Source: Limnephilus marmoratus (Eukaryota > Arthropoda > Insecta > Trichoptera > Limnephilidae). Taken from it: DNA of 64,000 bases. The position numbers and the translations under genes are program-made. This document shows positions 30,256 through 42,885 of this stretch, piece by piece; the stretch's first letter is position 1, and each line of letters opens with the position of its first letter. The DNA lies in NCBI GenBank assembly GCA_917880885.1, contig OU862908.1, forward strand, positions 53,527,819 through 53,591,818, in the 5' to 3' direction. The notes under the pieces were generated by a model. The model ran no database searches. It was not told where the DNA came from and worked only from the letters and a program-made list of their open reading frames with translations.

Positions 30256-31508
30256 TGTATTTAAATTCGATTATCTTGGGCACTTGTTTTCTCTTTCTTG
30301 TTAATAATCTTAGTATGCGTAATCAAGATAAAGCGAAAGAAATAAAGAAACAGCGCGCTTGTGGAGATTTTTCACAAAAACGGCGCTATACAAATTATCC
30401 AATTATTTTTATTATTATTTTTAAAGACTATCGAAAATACACATAAATTCACCAATACACAATCCTAAGTCTGTGTTGTTAGTCTCAACTCTATTTTCGA
30501 TCTCTATCAGGTACCTACATTATCTACTTTCTTAATGATGGAAAATAAAAATATATCTTTGCATTAAATCAAAAGAGAAAACATAATTAACGATTATTTT
30601 TTGCACTTTGAATCAACTGAAACGCAGCCTATGACTTCACAAATAAGTTCCTTACACCGGAAGACAAATTTGAATATAATTCGCACGGAGTTAACAACCC
30701 CTTTCCACGTATTAATTAACCTGCTAAATAATTGAATTTTGAACGCATGTCGAAATCGTTATTGACGTTCTTATGTTAGGCACGTACAGTAAATACAAAT
30801 AAATTAACACTCACCCAAATGTACGTGCATACAAATTTATTAATTACAAACAAAACTAACGTATGTATGATGTGTTTGCTCGGTAGTTTAGCCTTACTAG
30901 TCGCATAAACCAAGCTGTGGTTGGCTTAGAACACTCAGATTTTAAGCATGTATCTGTTCTCCCTAAGCTTGACATCTAACAAGCTTAAGAAACCGAGCCA
31001 AGCCGGTTTGCATCTCACAAACAAATAGCAAGAAGTTACTTTAAGTTGTTCAGTAAAAGCCTCCTGCAATTAATACAAGACAAAAAATCATTTGATTTAG
31101 ATTTGGCAAGCAAGACGAGCCGGGCGGTAAGGAATAGACAAAAGCAAATGCTGCAAGGATGTGCGATATGTTGCACGATATATGATGAATGGTCTCTGCA
31201 TACGGCAGACAAGCTATGTAGCTTGTAGCTCAGTAAACTGTCGGAATTGCAGATTTCTGTTACTGGCTTTACGAATGTCGTCTTATCGGCTATCAAATTC
31301 AGACTCGCGTCGGGTAATGAAGTTATTTTTGTCAAGTTGAAGTCTCTTAAAAATCTAATAAAATCTTCTGCCTAAATAATACCTACAACCTTAAGAATAC
31401 TTAAAACTATTTTTTAATTAAATAAATGTCATTGATAAAAATGAAAATAAAAGTTCATTGGGTGATATCGGTGGTAACGCGATAAATATCGAGCGCCCAC
31501 TGAAACCT
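30256..31508. other. No recognisable gene
   Basis: Unassigned. Overlapping open frames on both strands at 31036-31335 are not supported by motifs. Confidence 0.4.
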
Positions 31509-31551
31509 GGCTCCACTAGCTGTACACGGGAAGTGTACAGCTAGTGGAGCC
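31509..31551. repeat. Perfect 19-bp-arm hairpin
   Basis: GGCTCCACTAGCTGTACAC, a 5-base loop GGGAA, then the exact reverse complement GTGTACAGCTAGTGGAGCC. It has balanced base composition, unlike the surrounding AT-rich DNA, and no mismatch. It could be an RNA hairpin, a protein-binding palindrome or the remnant junction of an excised element. No partner copy was noticed. Confidence 0.85.
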
Positions 31552-31734
31552 GCCGTTTGTACTATTTTCAGGTCTATGGATCGTTGGGCTCTTGATAAAA
31601 CGCCCTCGGTGTTTGTCAATTCTTTACCGAAGCGTGGGACAACAGCCTTATGATCAATTTTTGCTTACTAAGAACGCAAATTCAGAAAAAAGCAATGCTA
31701 ATTTTCTTCCTCGCATAATAATGTATCCCAAACG

Positions 31735-32236
31735 TCCGTAACTGGCATACAGAATTCAAAAAACCTTTCTACCCTACTAGGCATAGAGAAGCACAAATGC
31801 TTATTATTAATAAATCTCAAAATGTATACGGTGATAGAACAAAGAGGCATAGAATTCCGAAAATATTTAACGCATTACCTGAAAATATTAAAAATGAGAC
31901 ATCTTATTCAAATATCAAAAAAATGTTAAATCATTCTATCTCCGTAGAACATGAAAGCAAATAATATTGTATACAAATACCCAAATCGAATATTTATCAA
32001 ATACCTGGAAATTACTATCACCCACTGTATTCGTAATTAGTAGTTTATAATAATTAGTATTGTAAATTTTACACAGTTATTACATGTAAAACATAAAAGT
32101 ACAATAGTATTAATTAAATAGGAAAAATGAGAGATTTCTTACAATCAAACTGATTGATCAGTTTTGTAAGATTTTTAAGATAAATATTGTAAAATTAAAA
32201 AAACTGAATAAACATACTTACAAAAAAAAAAAAAAA
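31735..32236 (+). mobile_element. 5'-truncated LINE with poly(A)
   Basis: About 75 codons of ORF2 C-terminus: NWHTEFKKPFYPTRHREAQ, INKSQNVYGD, RIPKIFNALPENIKNE, SNIKKMLNHSI and a stop at about 31961-31963. The IFNALPENIK block is the (L/I)(W/F)N-x-LP-x-xI(R/K) end of Jockey/CR1-type ORF2. About 260 bp of 3' UTR follow, with a GAATAAACATAC signal-like word and a run of 16 A at 32221-32236. The intact tail suggests it is younger than the other LINE pieces. Flanking duplications could not be identified. Confidence 0.7.
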
Positions 32237-32869
32237 AGTTATTATTTTTGGATTCCGGTATGACAGCCAATTAAATTCACCTGTCTAATCATAACGTAAC
32301 CCTGACTAAATCTGGAAAATAGCAAAGATATTATTATTTTCTTTATCGTATAATGTATTGTGCACATATTTGATGTTTCTTTTCGGATTTCTTATTGACA
32401 GCCAATTAAAATCATTCACAAGTAGAAATTCAACATCTTTAATTCCTACACTTGGTATTGTAACCGTTTTCCACAATCGTAATCTTATCTCGTTACTGTT
32501 TACATTTCAACTTCATCCTGTGATAAAACTTGCATGCTTTTATTAATATTATTAACGACATGATGTAAGTCAGGATACTTACAATATGTAAACACCATCG
32601 TGGGAGTAATTTTAACTAAGAGAGCACTCCTGAAGCGAGTCTCTGGGTAAATGTGTGCTACTTATAGGTTAAGCTTCTAGAGTTTACAGTAAAGCGCACT
32701 TAGCATAAAGTATGTTGCTCAATGTAAATGTATGGCACACAATATGTAGTTATTTTCGTTAGCTTAGTGTTTATTGCTATGATTTTTAAAATAGCCCTTA
32801 AACTTGTTGTTTTAATTTATAACAAATTCTAATATATTAGGCCTCACTTAAGGCAAATTCAATTTTTAA
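32237..32869. other. No recognisable gene
   Basis: Unassigned AT-rich stretch. TGACAGCCAATTAA occurs twice (32261 and 32397), probably by chance or from a short duplication. Confidence 0.4.
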
Positions 32870-33009
32870 ATAAATGAAAACAATATTAGGGAAACTCAAT
32901 TGAAAATCTGAAAACAGAAAAATTAGAAAAAGATAGGTCACATCTGGGATTCGAACCTAGAACCTTCGCGTTGCCGGGGCGCAACTCTACCAATTGAGCT
33001 AATGTGTCC
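32870..33009 (-). mobile_element. SINE family D, copy 2 (tRNA-like head)
   Basis: Minus strand: GGACACATTAGCTCAATTGG (A-box TAGCTCAATTGG), GTTGCGCCCCGGCAAC, CTAGGTTCGAATCCCAGATG (perfect B-box), then TATCTTTTTCT, TTTTCAGATTTTCAATTGAG, ATTGTTTTCATTTATTTAAA. The tail after the head is the same as in copy 1 at 11868, apart from a 9-base insertion. The anticodon arm folds with a 6-base loop (GTTGC-GCCCCG-GCAAC), so it is not a canonical tRNA. Confidence 0.65.
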
Positions 33010-33077
33010 AAAAATGTGCGTGTGGTTAGACATGCACATTTTTGTATGTGTGTGTGTATGTACCTAATGTGTCCAAA
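32999..33077. repeat. Short insertion flanked by 14-bp direct repeats
   Basis: CTAATGTGTCCAAA occurs at 32999-33012 and 33064-33077. Between them lie a hairpin AAAATGTGCGTGT / ACATGCACATTTT and a TGTGTGTGTGTATG run. This looks like a mini-insertion or slippage duplication at the 5' edge of SINE D copy 2; the first repeat includes the first bases of the SINE head. Confidence 0.6.
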
Positions 33078-34784
33078 TACCTTCCAAATTTTTAAACTAG
33101 TTCATCTTATCCTCAACGACAGATAAATAATATTTTAGCGAGTACATTTATTCGCATAATAAAAAATACACGCAAACTGCAACAAAGAACAAAAAAGAGA
33201 AACCGTTTTCTTAGAAAAAAATAGCGATAAAGTATTTGAATAAAATTACTAATATTTATGCGTCCATGAATTATTTTTATATTTTTATTTTTATTTTCTT
33301 TTTCTTTTTTAATTGGATATTTATTAATACAAAATATTAATATAGTTGATAGCAATAATTGCATATATAATATATGAAACATATCATTAATTTTCATGAT
33401 TATTTTGTGTCTGTATTTTTAAGAAGAATTCCCTTGAAAAGCTATGCTCATGTGTATGAGAGGAAGGTGTTGTTTCTTTAGTTATTAAAAAAATATATTA
33501 CACTGTTGTTGTTTTTATTATTGTGTTTTTTTTAGCCGAAGTTCCTCGTCTATTTTTTTTAATCCTTTTTAGCAATTATTAAGGGATCTTATGTTTTCTG
33601 GAAATGAAATAGTTCTGTTGACCCAAAGTTTTTATACATATCAGAATCGGCAACATGTGTTTATGCCTGAGATTTGCTGTGATTTTAAATTGTACGGCTT
33701 TGTTTAAAATATCTTCATAAGTAAGGAATGTAACTTGTAAATGCCGGAAAAAGTATTTAATTTTTTTATTCTAAATTATTCAATTATTAGTTCAGAAGGA
33801 TATAAAAATGATTCATTTAATCTATTTTTAATTATTAGTTTACATAATTGTTGTGTTTTATACTAATAAAGCACTAGCGAAAGATTTTATGAAGATTTAT
33901 TTATACTTTATAGTATTTATGAAATAATTCCCGACTTTTATTATTACGGACTGGAATGATGATTCTTTATAGGAATCCAAATGCAGAAAGAGAGTGAATT
34001 ATACATGGGCCAGTGAATTTATAATAAGGTCTGCTTGGAGGTGGTAAATTAAACAAAGCAATTATTCATTCTCTTTATGAAAATTAACTAAACAAACTAA
34101 AACTGAAAATAGGAACCGACCAACTAATAATAATTAAATATATTCTTTAACAATAATGTTAGTTTATATTATTTTTATACACCCACACGATATGTTTAGT
34201 TTAATTTACTTTTCTATTTAAAATCTTTTTACAGATTTTAATACAAAGTAAAATTAACATTTTTACATTCAATTTCTATATTACGGTAAAACGCCAACAG
34301 CTTTGTTTGAAATGAAATTGGCGAACAAAGTTTATCAAAAAGGCTTACTAACATCATTTTCCCCTTTTCTAGTCTAACATAAAACAGTTTTCTCTATTTC
34401 ACCAGCTCAAAGGGAAGCCAAATTTTGCTAGGAATCATACTTTGAAAAAACGGTGAAATGTCAGAATGAAAAGGTCAAATCAATCAACCGTCAAACACAC
34501 CCGTGTATTGAGCATTTCTATGACGTGGTCTGATTTTGAACACGAGTTTCTCTTTGGTTGTATCCGACATCAGCCCTGAACAGTTTACTCAGTTGACTTT
34601 GTTAACACATTTTTATTATGCGTATATTTTTTCGTGTGGCGCCAGTAAAAGAGAATGGATAATGGTCATAACAAAAATTTTAATCAACTGTAACACAATA
34701 ATTCTTCATTCTCCTTTGAAGATGCTATCAGATAAATACCTTTTTGTATGAACGCTTAGGCTTTTATCGTGATTAATTTTTTGG
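33078..34784. other. No recognisable gene
   Basis: Very AT-rich. The minus-strand frame at 33113-33397 is lysine/asparagine/phenylalanine-rich by composition and has no domain. Confidence 0.45.
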
Positions 34785-34860
34785 TTATTATGCCGTGTTG
34801 TGCTTCCTTCATCTTTTTTCAGACAGCGTTGGAGTATCCATCTTAGGGCAGATATCACTG
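34785..34860 (-). mobile_element. PLE terminal-repeat relic
   Basis: Minus strand TCTGCCCTAAGATGGATACT, CCAACGCTGTCTGAAAA, GAAGCACAACACGGCATAAT lines up with the 22542-22610 and 59668-59730 PLE ends (TCTGCCCTGATGATGGACAC...GTAGCGCAACACGGC). The ribozyme core is lost (CTAAGAT, CTGAAAA). Short isolated relic. Confidence 0.5.
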
Positions 34861-37800
34861 GATTACTCTTTTGTGGGAGCGTTCCCTGAGGGTTGCAGAA
34901 TAAATACAATTCAATGGATTAACAACATTTCACGTTTTGTTATCGGTAAACGCTTTTACCTAGATAAACAAGGTACAGTATTGTGACAGATAAAGTAGAT
35001 TTGTTTTCCTTAAAGGCAAGTAATGCTGAATAAATATTCATGTAAATGGAAACTCCTCCATTCAGGCATCTTATCTTTGCGTCTTTGTTTGAGAGCTCAA
35101 CTGCAACCAGAGCTTAAAGTTGCAGCTAAAAGCTTCTACGAATATAGTGGAGGCAGCGCACAAAAGAGTTTCATATTGCATAATAAATTGATGTTAAATT
35201 TAAACAAGCGTCCCTAGGTTAAGTGCATTAACGTTGTAGGAAAGGGGATTGATTTTACATGTCAGGAAGGATATGACATAACCTTTTTCTGTAGTTCGTG
35301 TATCTTGTCTTATTATATACGTGCATTAACACAACGTAGATTACAGTAATGGTCCCTACTCGTTATAGTAAAGCATAAGTTGTAAGGTCAGAACATTTTA
35401 TTTCCATTCAAGTGAAAAAATAAAAATATATTTTGTTTGTTTGTGTTGCTCTCCTTAGACGACATTGCTTCCCACGCGGTCGTTTTCACCCTACGCCACC
35501 ATTTTATTTCTAGCACTTTAGACCATCTTATCATAAAGGGGGGTCTTCACAGATAATTTGGTAGCAGTTAACATTTCTGTTAGGAAAAATCGTAAAATAG
35601 ATAAGAGAGTTTATTTTTTTTACTCTTTCTTTCATCTTCCGAAGTTAATGCACATCTCTGCGGGATACCCAGTAAAAACGTCATTATTTCACCATTTCAC
35701 TATCCTCGTATCTCAAATTTAATAAAGCAAAATATATGGTATAAAATATATTTTGATATCTTGCTGGCAGCGATAATAACAACAACATATTATTTAGGAA
35801 ACGCCAAGCGCACGCGAGCATTATAGTATTTTGTTTAGAAACGTGGCTTCCCATACCTAAACAGTTCTTCTAGGGTAGGTTCTCCATTATAGATGATTGA
35901 TTTGTCACTACACTCTACGTCTTTATCATGAGCACAAAGTATGCATTAGTGGTTAGAATGGTAAGCTAGACGACAATGGGGCTGAAGTTTAAAAATCTAA
36001 CCTGACTACCGTGAGATTAATACTGGAAATTGTATATGTTGAACCCGGTTTTCTACCAAAGCCATTAAAATTTTTCAAATAAAATTGTAATATATATGAC
36101 ACCGAACTGAAGTACTTAACCCGGAGACATTAGAGTATGGCATCCCTAATAATTTGAGAAAGTTATGATGCGGTAATGGGGTGAGCAATGAAATAGAGCA
36201 AGAGCAAAGTGTCAAGTTTTCCGTTCACCGTAATTCAGAAGATATCTACTGAATGCATATTTTAATTTTATTTTTAGTGTATAATTTTATTTTTTCAAAT
36301 TAATTATGATTTTTTTATAATTAAATTTTTATTATTTTATGCATCAACGGGTTATTTTTTATATGTAAGGAAAAACCTATCATGCAAATAACTGTTTAAT
36401 TTAAATACATATTTATTTACAGTAAACTTACGTAAATATAAATTTAATACTAAAAAAAATAATAATGGTTTTCAGTCCAAGCAAAACACTCAAAACGGAA
36501 TTAGTCATTATATTTACAGTATTTGTCGCTGGAATGAAGATTGCAAACTAGCAGAAAAAATAGACGACCCGAGAAACATACTTCATAAGTGATATGCAAA
36601 ACAGAGTTATTGTTTTACAAAATCGACAGATATTATTATTATTAAGACACTGTCATATCACTTACATAGTATAAAATCACTATCATTTTTTGCGTTAATA
36701 ATCACGGATCAAGCTGAGGATAAATGTTATTAATGAAAAATTTATGTACTCGAATGGAAAATGGTTAAATTTTGATAAAAAAAAAATTGTAAATGGAAAA
36801 TTTTGATCGAAGTTATCTTTGACTCGATTAGATTGAATTTCGCTTGCTTTAGAAATCTTAAAAAATAAACTAATTCGCTTAAGATTATTTTAGGGTACAA
36901 GGTTACATTTTGAAAAAGGTATTATAGCCCTGTGAATGTTGAAATCTATGTTTGAACAAATATTTATAAATGTAGTACTAAAAAATTGATCATCTACAAA
37001 ACACACAAAATTCTATTACCTGTGATTTACAAGCGACGACGTATTATATTATATTAGTCTTAAACATATGTCAACCTCATCTAAAATGTATACTATATCT
37101 ATAACAACAACCAAAAAAAACACTGTAAACAAATATAACCAACTCATATTATAAAGTATCTAAAGTAAATACTACGATAGTACAAAGTCATCTACTAGCT
37201 CCTAAAATCTTTAAACTTCTCCCTGATAAATCATTACTTTTAAAACACAAATAATGCTGTGGATCCTTACATCTTACATCTGCAATACATTTCAATAATA
37301 ATACCCATACATTTTACACTCTAACCACCTGCTCCCCCTTCATTCATTTCATTTAAAATATGTATAACTTAATCTGAATTATATAATCTAATTACTATTA
37401 TTATCAAGAATGTTATATATAATTCCAATATGTACACTTCATCCGCCATCACAGGGACACCTCTAGGATAGCGAGTGAAATAATTAAAAAAATGTAATTT
37501 TTTTTGCATGAAATAAATAAAAAAAATATGAGTTGTTTTATTACACCACGCATTTCTTTGCCACGGGATTTACATCCCAAACGTGAAATAAATAAAACAT
37601 CAACCGAACATTTAATTTTTATTACTTCAACACGTAGCCTTCGTGAATTATGAATTCATGGTGTGTTTGGGTTTGACAGACATTGTTTCCACTATAGGAA
37701 ACTAGGAATGATAAAATGAAGTGGAGAAAAGAGGAAATTTTGTCAAAAATATTTCACTTAATCGATATACCCCTTTGTTTACTCCAAAAGTTCGGGATAA

Positions 37801-37997
37801 CATATTGATTTCACTTCAAAGATGTCTTCGCATTGTTAAAATTTGGTATGGATATGTTTGTCAAGACATGGATATGTTTTGATATTCAGTTTCATACCAT
37901 AGAATAAAGAGATGTTTTATTTTGGTAGTTAGTTTGGTTTGCAAAACGATAGCTAGGTTTTAATGGGCCTCTATACATACTATTTAATTAATATATT
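34861..37997. other. No recognisable gene (3.1 kb)
   Basis: Unassigned, strongly AT-rich. 36119-36190 (CATTAGAGTATGGCATCCC and AATTTGAGAAAGTTATGATG) vaguely resembles the SINE A body in antisense, too weakly to call. No domains or donor/acceptor series were recognised. Confidence 0.4.
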
Positions 37998-38545
37998 ATA
38001 ATAAAACGAATACAAAACTTTATTTCACTTAATTTTATTCGACCGTAACCGGTTTCAGCTCGTTAAAGCCATCTTCTGACTGGTACAAATATTTCTTAGT
38101 CTACGGTTTATATACACAACATATTGGGGAGGGGGAGAGGATAAAAAAATACCATACTTCATTAATATAATAACGATGTGACAACAAAATTAGGTCATTA
38201 GTAACTCATATTACTTGTAAGGTTTTTCCCTAATGCAAAGAGGGAAAGAGCTGTTTGAGTTTGAGCTGCAAACCCAATGTATTAAGCTTACTGGAATTAC
38301 CAAAATATTTAGAAATTCGATAGTCTAAAACGACTTAGCAATAAATATAATTATTATAATTGATTAAAATCCTTGTAGACCACCCCCCTCCCCCTCCCCA
38401 ATATGTTGTGTATATAAAACGTAGACTAAGAAATATTTGTACCAGTCTGAAGATGGCTTTAACGAGCTGAAACCGGTTACGGTCGAATAAAATTAAGTGG
38501 AATAAAGTTTTATATTCGTTTTATTATTATATATTATAATGGAAA
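37998..38545. mobile_element. Inverted pair of PLE terminal repeats with about 145-165-bp arms
   Basis: Left arm: AAACGAATACAAAACTTTAT, CACTTAATTTTATTCGACCG, TAACCGGTTTCAGCTCG, TACAAATATTTCTTAGTCTA, ACAACATATTGGGGAGGG. The right arm (from about 38372) is the reverse complement, ending ATAAAGTTTTATATTCGTTT. The strands with the ribozyme core diverge. The centre (about 38146-38371) is AT-rich and non-coding. Each arm has C- or G-rich text (GGGGAGGGGGAGAGG) next to the shared part. Confidence 0.7.
38447..38473 (+). ncRNA. Degenerate hammerhead core, PLE type
   Basis: CTGAAGA replaces the canonical CTGATGA; stem II GGCT...AGCT is short; GAAAC is intact and is followed by the palindromic ACCGGT of a minimal stem III. 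The change in the conserved uridine turn would be expected to reduce or abolish cleavage. The mirror copy on the minus strand (38052-38078) reads CAGAAGA. Confidence 0.4.
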
Positions 38546-41191
38546 TCCACCATGAAATATCACTCTCAAAAATAGAAATACTTTTTAATTACATAATATT
38601 CCTATCCATGAAGCCGAAAGCCTGTAGGCAGTAGTGTCAAAAACTTTGCAACGGTGAGCTTCACTTGAAAAGAAAAGGAGCTCGACCCATTATCGGCCCA
38701 AAACTCATCATTTCCATCTTGAACTCAAGAGCCCTTGAGTAGAAAATACTTAATGTTCTCTATTTTATATTTATAAATTGCTCTCCAGGAAACTACAGTT
38801 CTGAGACAACAAACATTCTGGAACTTTAACTTAGTTTGTTTTAAAATTGTGTTTTGGAAGGAAGTAATTCTCAAGTACCGTTACTACAGAATTACTGTAC
38901 GAAATTACGCATCTCGGTAAACATATTATGGGCGTCTCCCACCACAGAAAAAAATTCAGTACAAAATATTCTCAATAGATTTCCATTGTTTCCGATTGAT
39001 AGGATAAAACCAAAATGTTGGCACTGTACACGTGTACATAGAAATAAATTGCTTAAAGGTTTTTTGTTAATGAATTTATCTGTTTAAATAATCAATCAAC
39101 AACATTCAGTATAAATTTCCTCATTTCGATTCACTGAACCCTTTAGCGATTCAAAGGCGATATTTAGGAATATTTTGAACAAACAAAATTACGAAGCCGC
39201 GTATTTAATTAATTAATTACGTAAGTATCTTTGATGTTTTTGGAGGTTTCTATTAAATTTCGTGAAATGTAATCAAATGCGCATCGTTACTGTAACGATG
39301 TACCTACCTACGTAATAATTTTTCTTTCAAAACGTTCTCTTGTTTATATAACCGAAAAAAAGAGAAAACTACTTAGATTTCAAAGTTTTACTTTAAAATC
39401 CGCCCTAAACTTGTGCGATGAAGCTGTGGAAAATTGCTAAGAACTTTTTGAAACTAAAAATAATTAAAATTTCTCGTTCCAGAAGAGCTAACAGTTATAT
39501 TTTATTTATTTTCATCAAGTTTTGTAGACCTTTATTTTAATTTTAAGTTTTTCTTTTATTTATAAAATAATATTATTTCTTCAATAATTGCAAAATCACT
39601 TTTTGGCGTCATTTATATTTAATGAAAAAAAAAAAACTCCGTATACATCGCAGTTAAAATTTTTGTATAGCGGTGTAGAAGTTATATTTTTTTTATTAAA
39701 ATATTTAAAAAATGAGTTACTATATACATATAGATATATTTTACAAAATATTATTATATTATTATTAAAGGTCATCATTGATCATCTATACCTTATCAGG
39801 AAAGAGGAGCTTTTGTGCCTGATAAGGGAGCCACGATTCTTACTTAGGTTGTATGTCGTAATATGTTTTGTATAAAATATTTAATTTTTACTCTAAGTTT
39901 ATTTTGAAATTTTTTCTATTTTATTTATTTGTTCTGATTAGTTGACGGATGATACAGCGCAATTCAGAAGGGAGGTTATTATAGTTTTTTATGGCTTGGC
40001 AAATATAATGATATTGCATTTGAGTTTTAATAAATTGGTTTCCATTTCTCATTACACATGTACATATGTATATATTTTCATAAAAAATATATTTAATTTA
40101 ATTTATAAATAACAGTTTTATAAACAATTTTTTTGCAGCTTTGCCTTCCGAAAGCACCAAAGATTTTCAAATATAAAAGAGATATGCTATGATGTCCGCG
40201 CAACTGTCGGCGGACTACGACCTAATCAGGGTAGTTTGCAAATGAAAAGAATTTGTTCATTTCGTTGATTTTTTGAAGGTGTACTTGGTTAATAATATAG
40301 TTTAAATACGAAAAGAATTCGTTCATTTAGTTTAACGTTCGTTTGGTTTATTCGTTAATTATTCGTTCATTTAGTTTATTTGTTAATTGGTAAACAATAT
40401 CGGCGACACTCGGAAGTGCATTCCCACCCAGTAAAAACTGCAGATAGCACATCTATTATATTTCAATATCTTTGGAAAGCACACAGATGGGTTATGTCTT
40501 CTGAATGCAAAACAGCCACAATGCGTAAAAATAATTACACAGTAGAACGTGCTTATCAATTAACGGTTTTATAAATAAAATAATGATATTGGTGAATATA
40601 TAAAAGAAAACCTTTTAAAATGTGTATGTATATTTTTTTACATTAGTATCATTTGGGGCATAGAAATTCATTGGACTCACGTTTTAGGTAAGTTATGCTT
40701 ATTTTTGTAATTTATAAATCTTCGCTACTCTTATCTGAATACTATGCTTAGGTCTTTGTAACTTTGAGTTTAGTATTTTTAGCTCAAACAAGAAAAACAC
40801 CCTTGTTATATCCCGGCTCCTTAGCTTGTTGAATTTGATCACAATAGTTTTGTGTTTTTTCTGTGAATCCTTTGAATCAATGAGAATGTTTAAGCACGGT
40901 ACGTGTATTTTTTCCCTTTGAACTTTTTCACTTTAGATTTTTCAAAGACTTTTTATGGTCTTCAGAGCTAACAAGAGAAGATTATTGCGCAGTACCAAAG
41001 GACTTGAACATTATACAAACATTTGAGTTACATTTAAAACCTTAGCACGTCATGCTTGTATATTAATGTATGACCTTCCTACACAGTGGTGTCGTAGTTT
41101 AGCTACAAGGGCATTAAATAAAACCAGGTCAAAAATATTGCTCACTGTCAAAGTAGATGGCAGGAGAAATAGTAAATGATCCTCAATGTCC
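38546..41191. other. No recognisable gene (2.6 kb)
   Basis: AT-rich unassigned sequence. Frames at 38854-39087 and 39588-39875 lack recognisable motifs. A strong A/T bias at 39540-40130 suggests low-complexity DNA. Confidence 0.4.
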
Positions 41192-41813
41192 TTAACCCTA
41201 GAATACTAAACTATCGTAAAAATTATGACGGCAAAATGACGATTCCTGGATAAAACAAAGACGCGTCTTTTCCGTGCCCACCGCTTCACAGTACCTTCCT
41301 AATTTATTCTTTCAGTATGCAAAGCGCTGTCATTGTGGTCGGGTGTCATTTGTGTGTTGACTTATAGCAAGAGTGTCGTAAAATTTACGAAAATTTAGTG
41401 TTTACGATAGTTAAGTATTCGAGGGTTAATATGTATGAAATAAAAGAGCTCATCAAAAGTATCCTACTTGTTGACTCTGTTCCTGGAGCGGAAACAATTC
41501 AAGAAAAATATGTGCCTTTGTTCATCCAAATCAAGAAAAATGACAATAAACTTTTGCCTGAAATGCAAACGAGCCAGATGTAGGGCGCATAATATTATAT
41601 GAACATGTATCCCAACTATGTAGAATAAATATGTATATGTATATTATTAAAATTATTGCGTTATCTCTTAAACCTAAAGAATGTTACATTACTTCTAAAT
41701 TAATAAAAGTTTTTGATTATCGTATTATATTTCCGGTTTATTTTTACGTCGTATTTTTTACGAATGTTTACTAACAACGTCTCTCGTAGGATAGTTTAGT
41801 AATCTAGGGTTAA
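41192..41813. mobile_element. piggyBac-like element remnant (TTAA to TTAA)
   Basis: TTAA then CCCTAGAATACTAAACTATC at the left; GATAGTTTAGTAATCTAGGG then TTAA at the right (41810-41813). Ends starting CCC(T) flanked by TTAA are the piggyBac signature. A third inverted end, GATAGTTAAGTATTCGAGGG with TTAA at 41426-41429, lies inside, so 41192-41429 could be a 238-bp MITE by itself placed next to the end of a longer copy. A transposase C-terminal remnant lies between the second and third ends. Confidence 0.65.
41489..41602 (+). pseudogene. piggyBac transposase C-terminal Cys-rich tail
   Basis: Frame RKQFKKNMCLCSSKSRKM, then TINFCLKCKRARCRAHNII and a stop at 41600. The C-x-C ... C-x2-C-x4-C-x2-H spacing is the cysteine-rich finger that closes many piggyBac transposases, and it is in the right place next to a piggyBac end. 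The DDD catalytic domain is absent. A competing frame (from 41398) is open but lacks motifs. Confidence 0.6.
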
Positions 41814-42779
41814 CTAATCTTGTTTGTAAAACATTAGTAATATTAATGTTCAAAGCTTTCCACGTAATCTTAAAACCGCAGGGAGAAGAAAGATCTGGTA
41901 AATTTCTGAAATTGGGAGGAGGTTAGAGCCCTCAGCAATAAAATAAGATTTTACCACCAATCGAATCAACTTGAAAGTCCACAAATCAGAATAAGACGTT
42001 CCAGGAAACGTTTTTAGCTATTTTTAGTAATTCGACTGGAACGACAGGGAGGGTATTTTTTCCAACCGTCTGCTTCCGCTTTCTCCGTTTCATCTCCTTA
42101 TTTAATTCAACCACATAAAATCTTCAAACTTTTTGTTTCTATTGAAACACTGACTGAAATCTTGCATCATACTACGTCACGTTTAAAAAAAGAATACTAC
42201 TCCTAATGGTACGGGAAATGATCGTCTGGAAATCCAACACTTTAATTACATCGATCGTCCAGTTACAAAGTCGTCCAAATACAAAGTCCAAATACGTCCA
42301 AATACAAAGTCAGAAATCTCCAAATACAAAGTTTTTAGATATCGAGGAAAGCAATGTACGAATGCTCACAATAAATTAAAAATTGTTTAAAAAATAACAC
42401 CGAGAGGATTAACGGTCTGGTACATTAGTTACATACATTGAATATTGTACCAGATAGAGAGTACACTTTTACATATAACTGCATACTCAACTTAAATTTC
42501 GATTTTTCGGAGATGTCTGTCTAATCAACTGGACGATCGACTTATTGTTGTCGACGAACCAATAAAAACATAATGTATACAATGGAAACCACGCATTTTC
42601 TATTCAAATAAAAAAACAATTAATGACCTTCCTGTAATGATTACTTTAAATGCTTAGTAATTATCATAATAATTTATATATTTCCTCGTAGTAGATATAC
42701 AAGTACTAAATATGTGTATATATATTTCTTTTTAAATCTTTTTACATTATTTTATTTTTTCTTTTCTATATAGTATGTA
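41814..42779. other. No gene; small tandem repeat at 42255-42335
   Basis: GTCCAAATACAAA-type units (GTTACAAAGTC, GTCCAAATACAAAGTCC, AATACGTCCAAATACAAAG, CTCCAAATACAAAG) repeat four times at about 42258-42333. The remainder is unassigned. Confidence 0.5.
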
Positions 42780-42885
42780 AATCCATTTTATGTAATGTAT
42801 ACTTTTTTATGGCAGACAGAGTATTGCACCCACCGCTCTGTTCGGCTGAAATAAATAACTTATTATTATTATTATTAACAGTTTT
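42780..42885 (+). mobile_element. LINE 3' tail with (TTA)n
   Basis: ATGTAATGTATAC, GGCAGACAGAGTATTGCACC, GCTGAAATAAATAACTTATT and a TTATTATTATTATTA microsatellite. Short tandem tails after an AATAAA-like word are common for LINE 3' ends. No coding part was recognised upstream, so the clade is unknown. Confidence 0.4.

Noticed and set aside
32940..33009. Functional tRNA on the minus strand
   Set aside because: The anticodon arm folds with a 6-base loop and the SINE D tail follows.
33113..33397. 94-codon minus-strand frame
   Set aside because: Lys/Asn/Phe/Ile-rich translation of AT-rich low-complexity DNA with no domain.
36119..36190. Possible fifth SINE A copy (GAGTATGGCATCCC...)
   Set aside because: Only about 60 bp of weak similarity; cannot be told from chance by eye.
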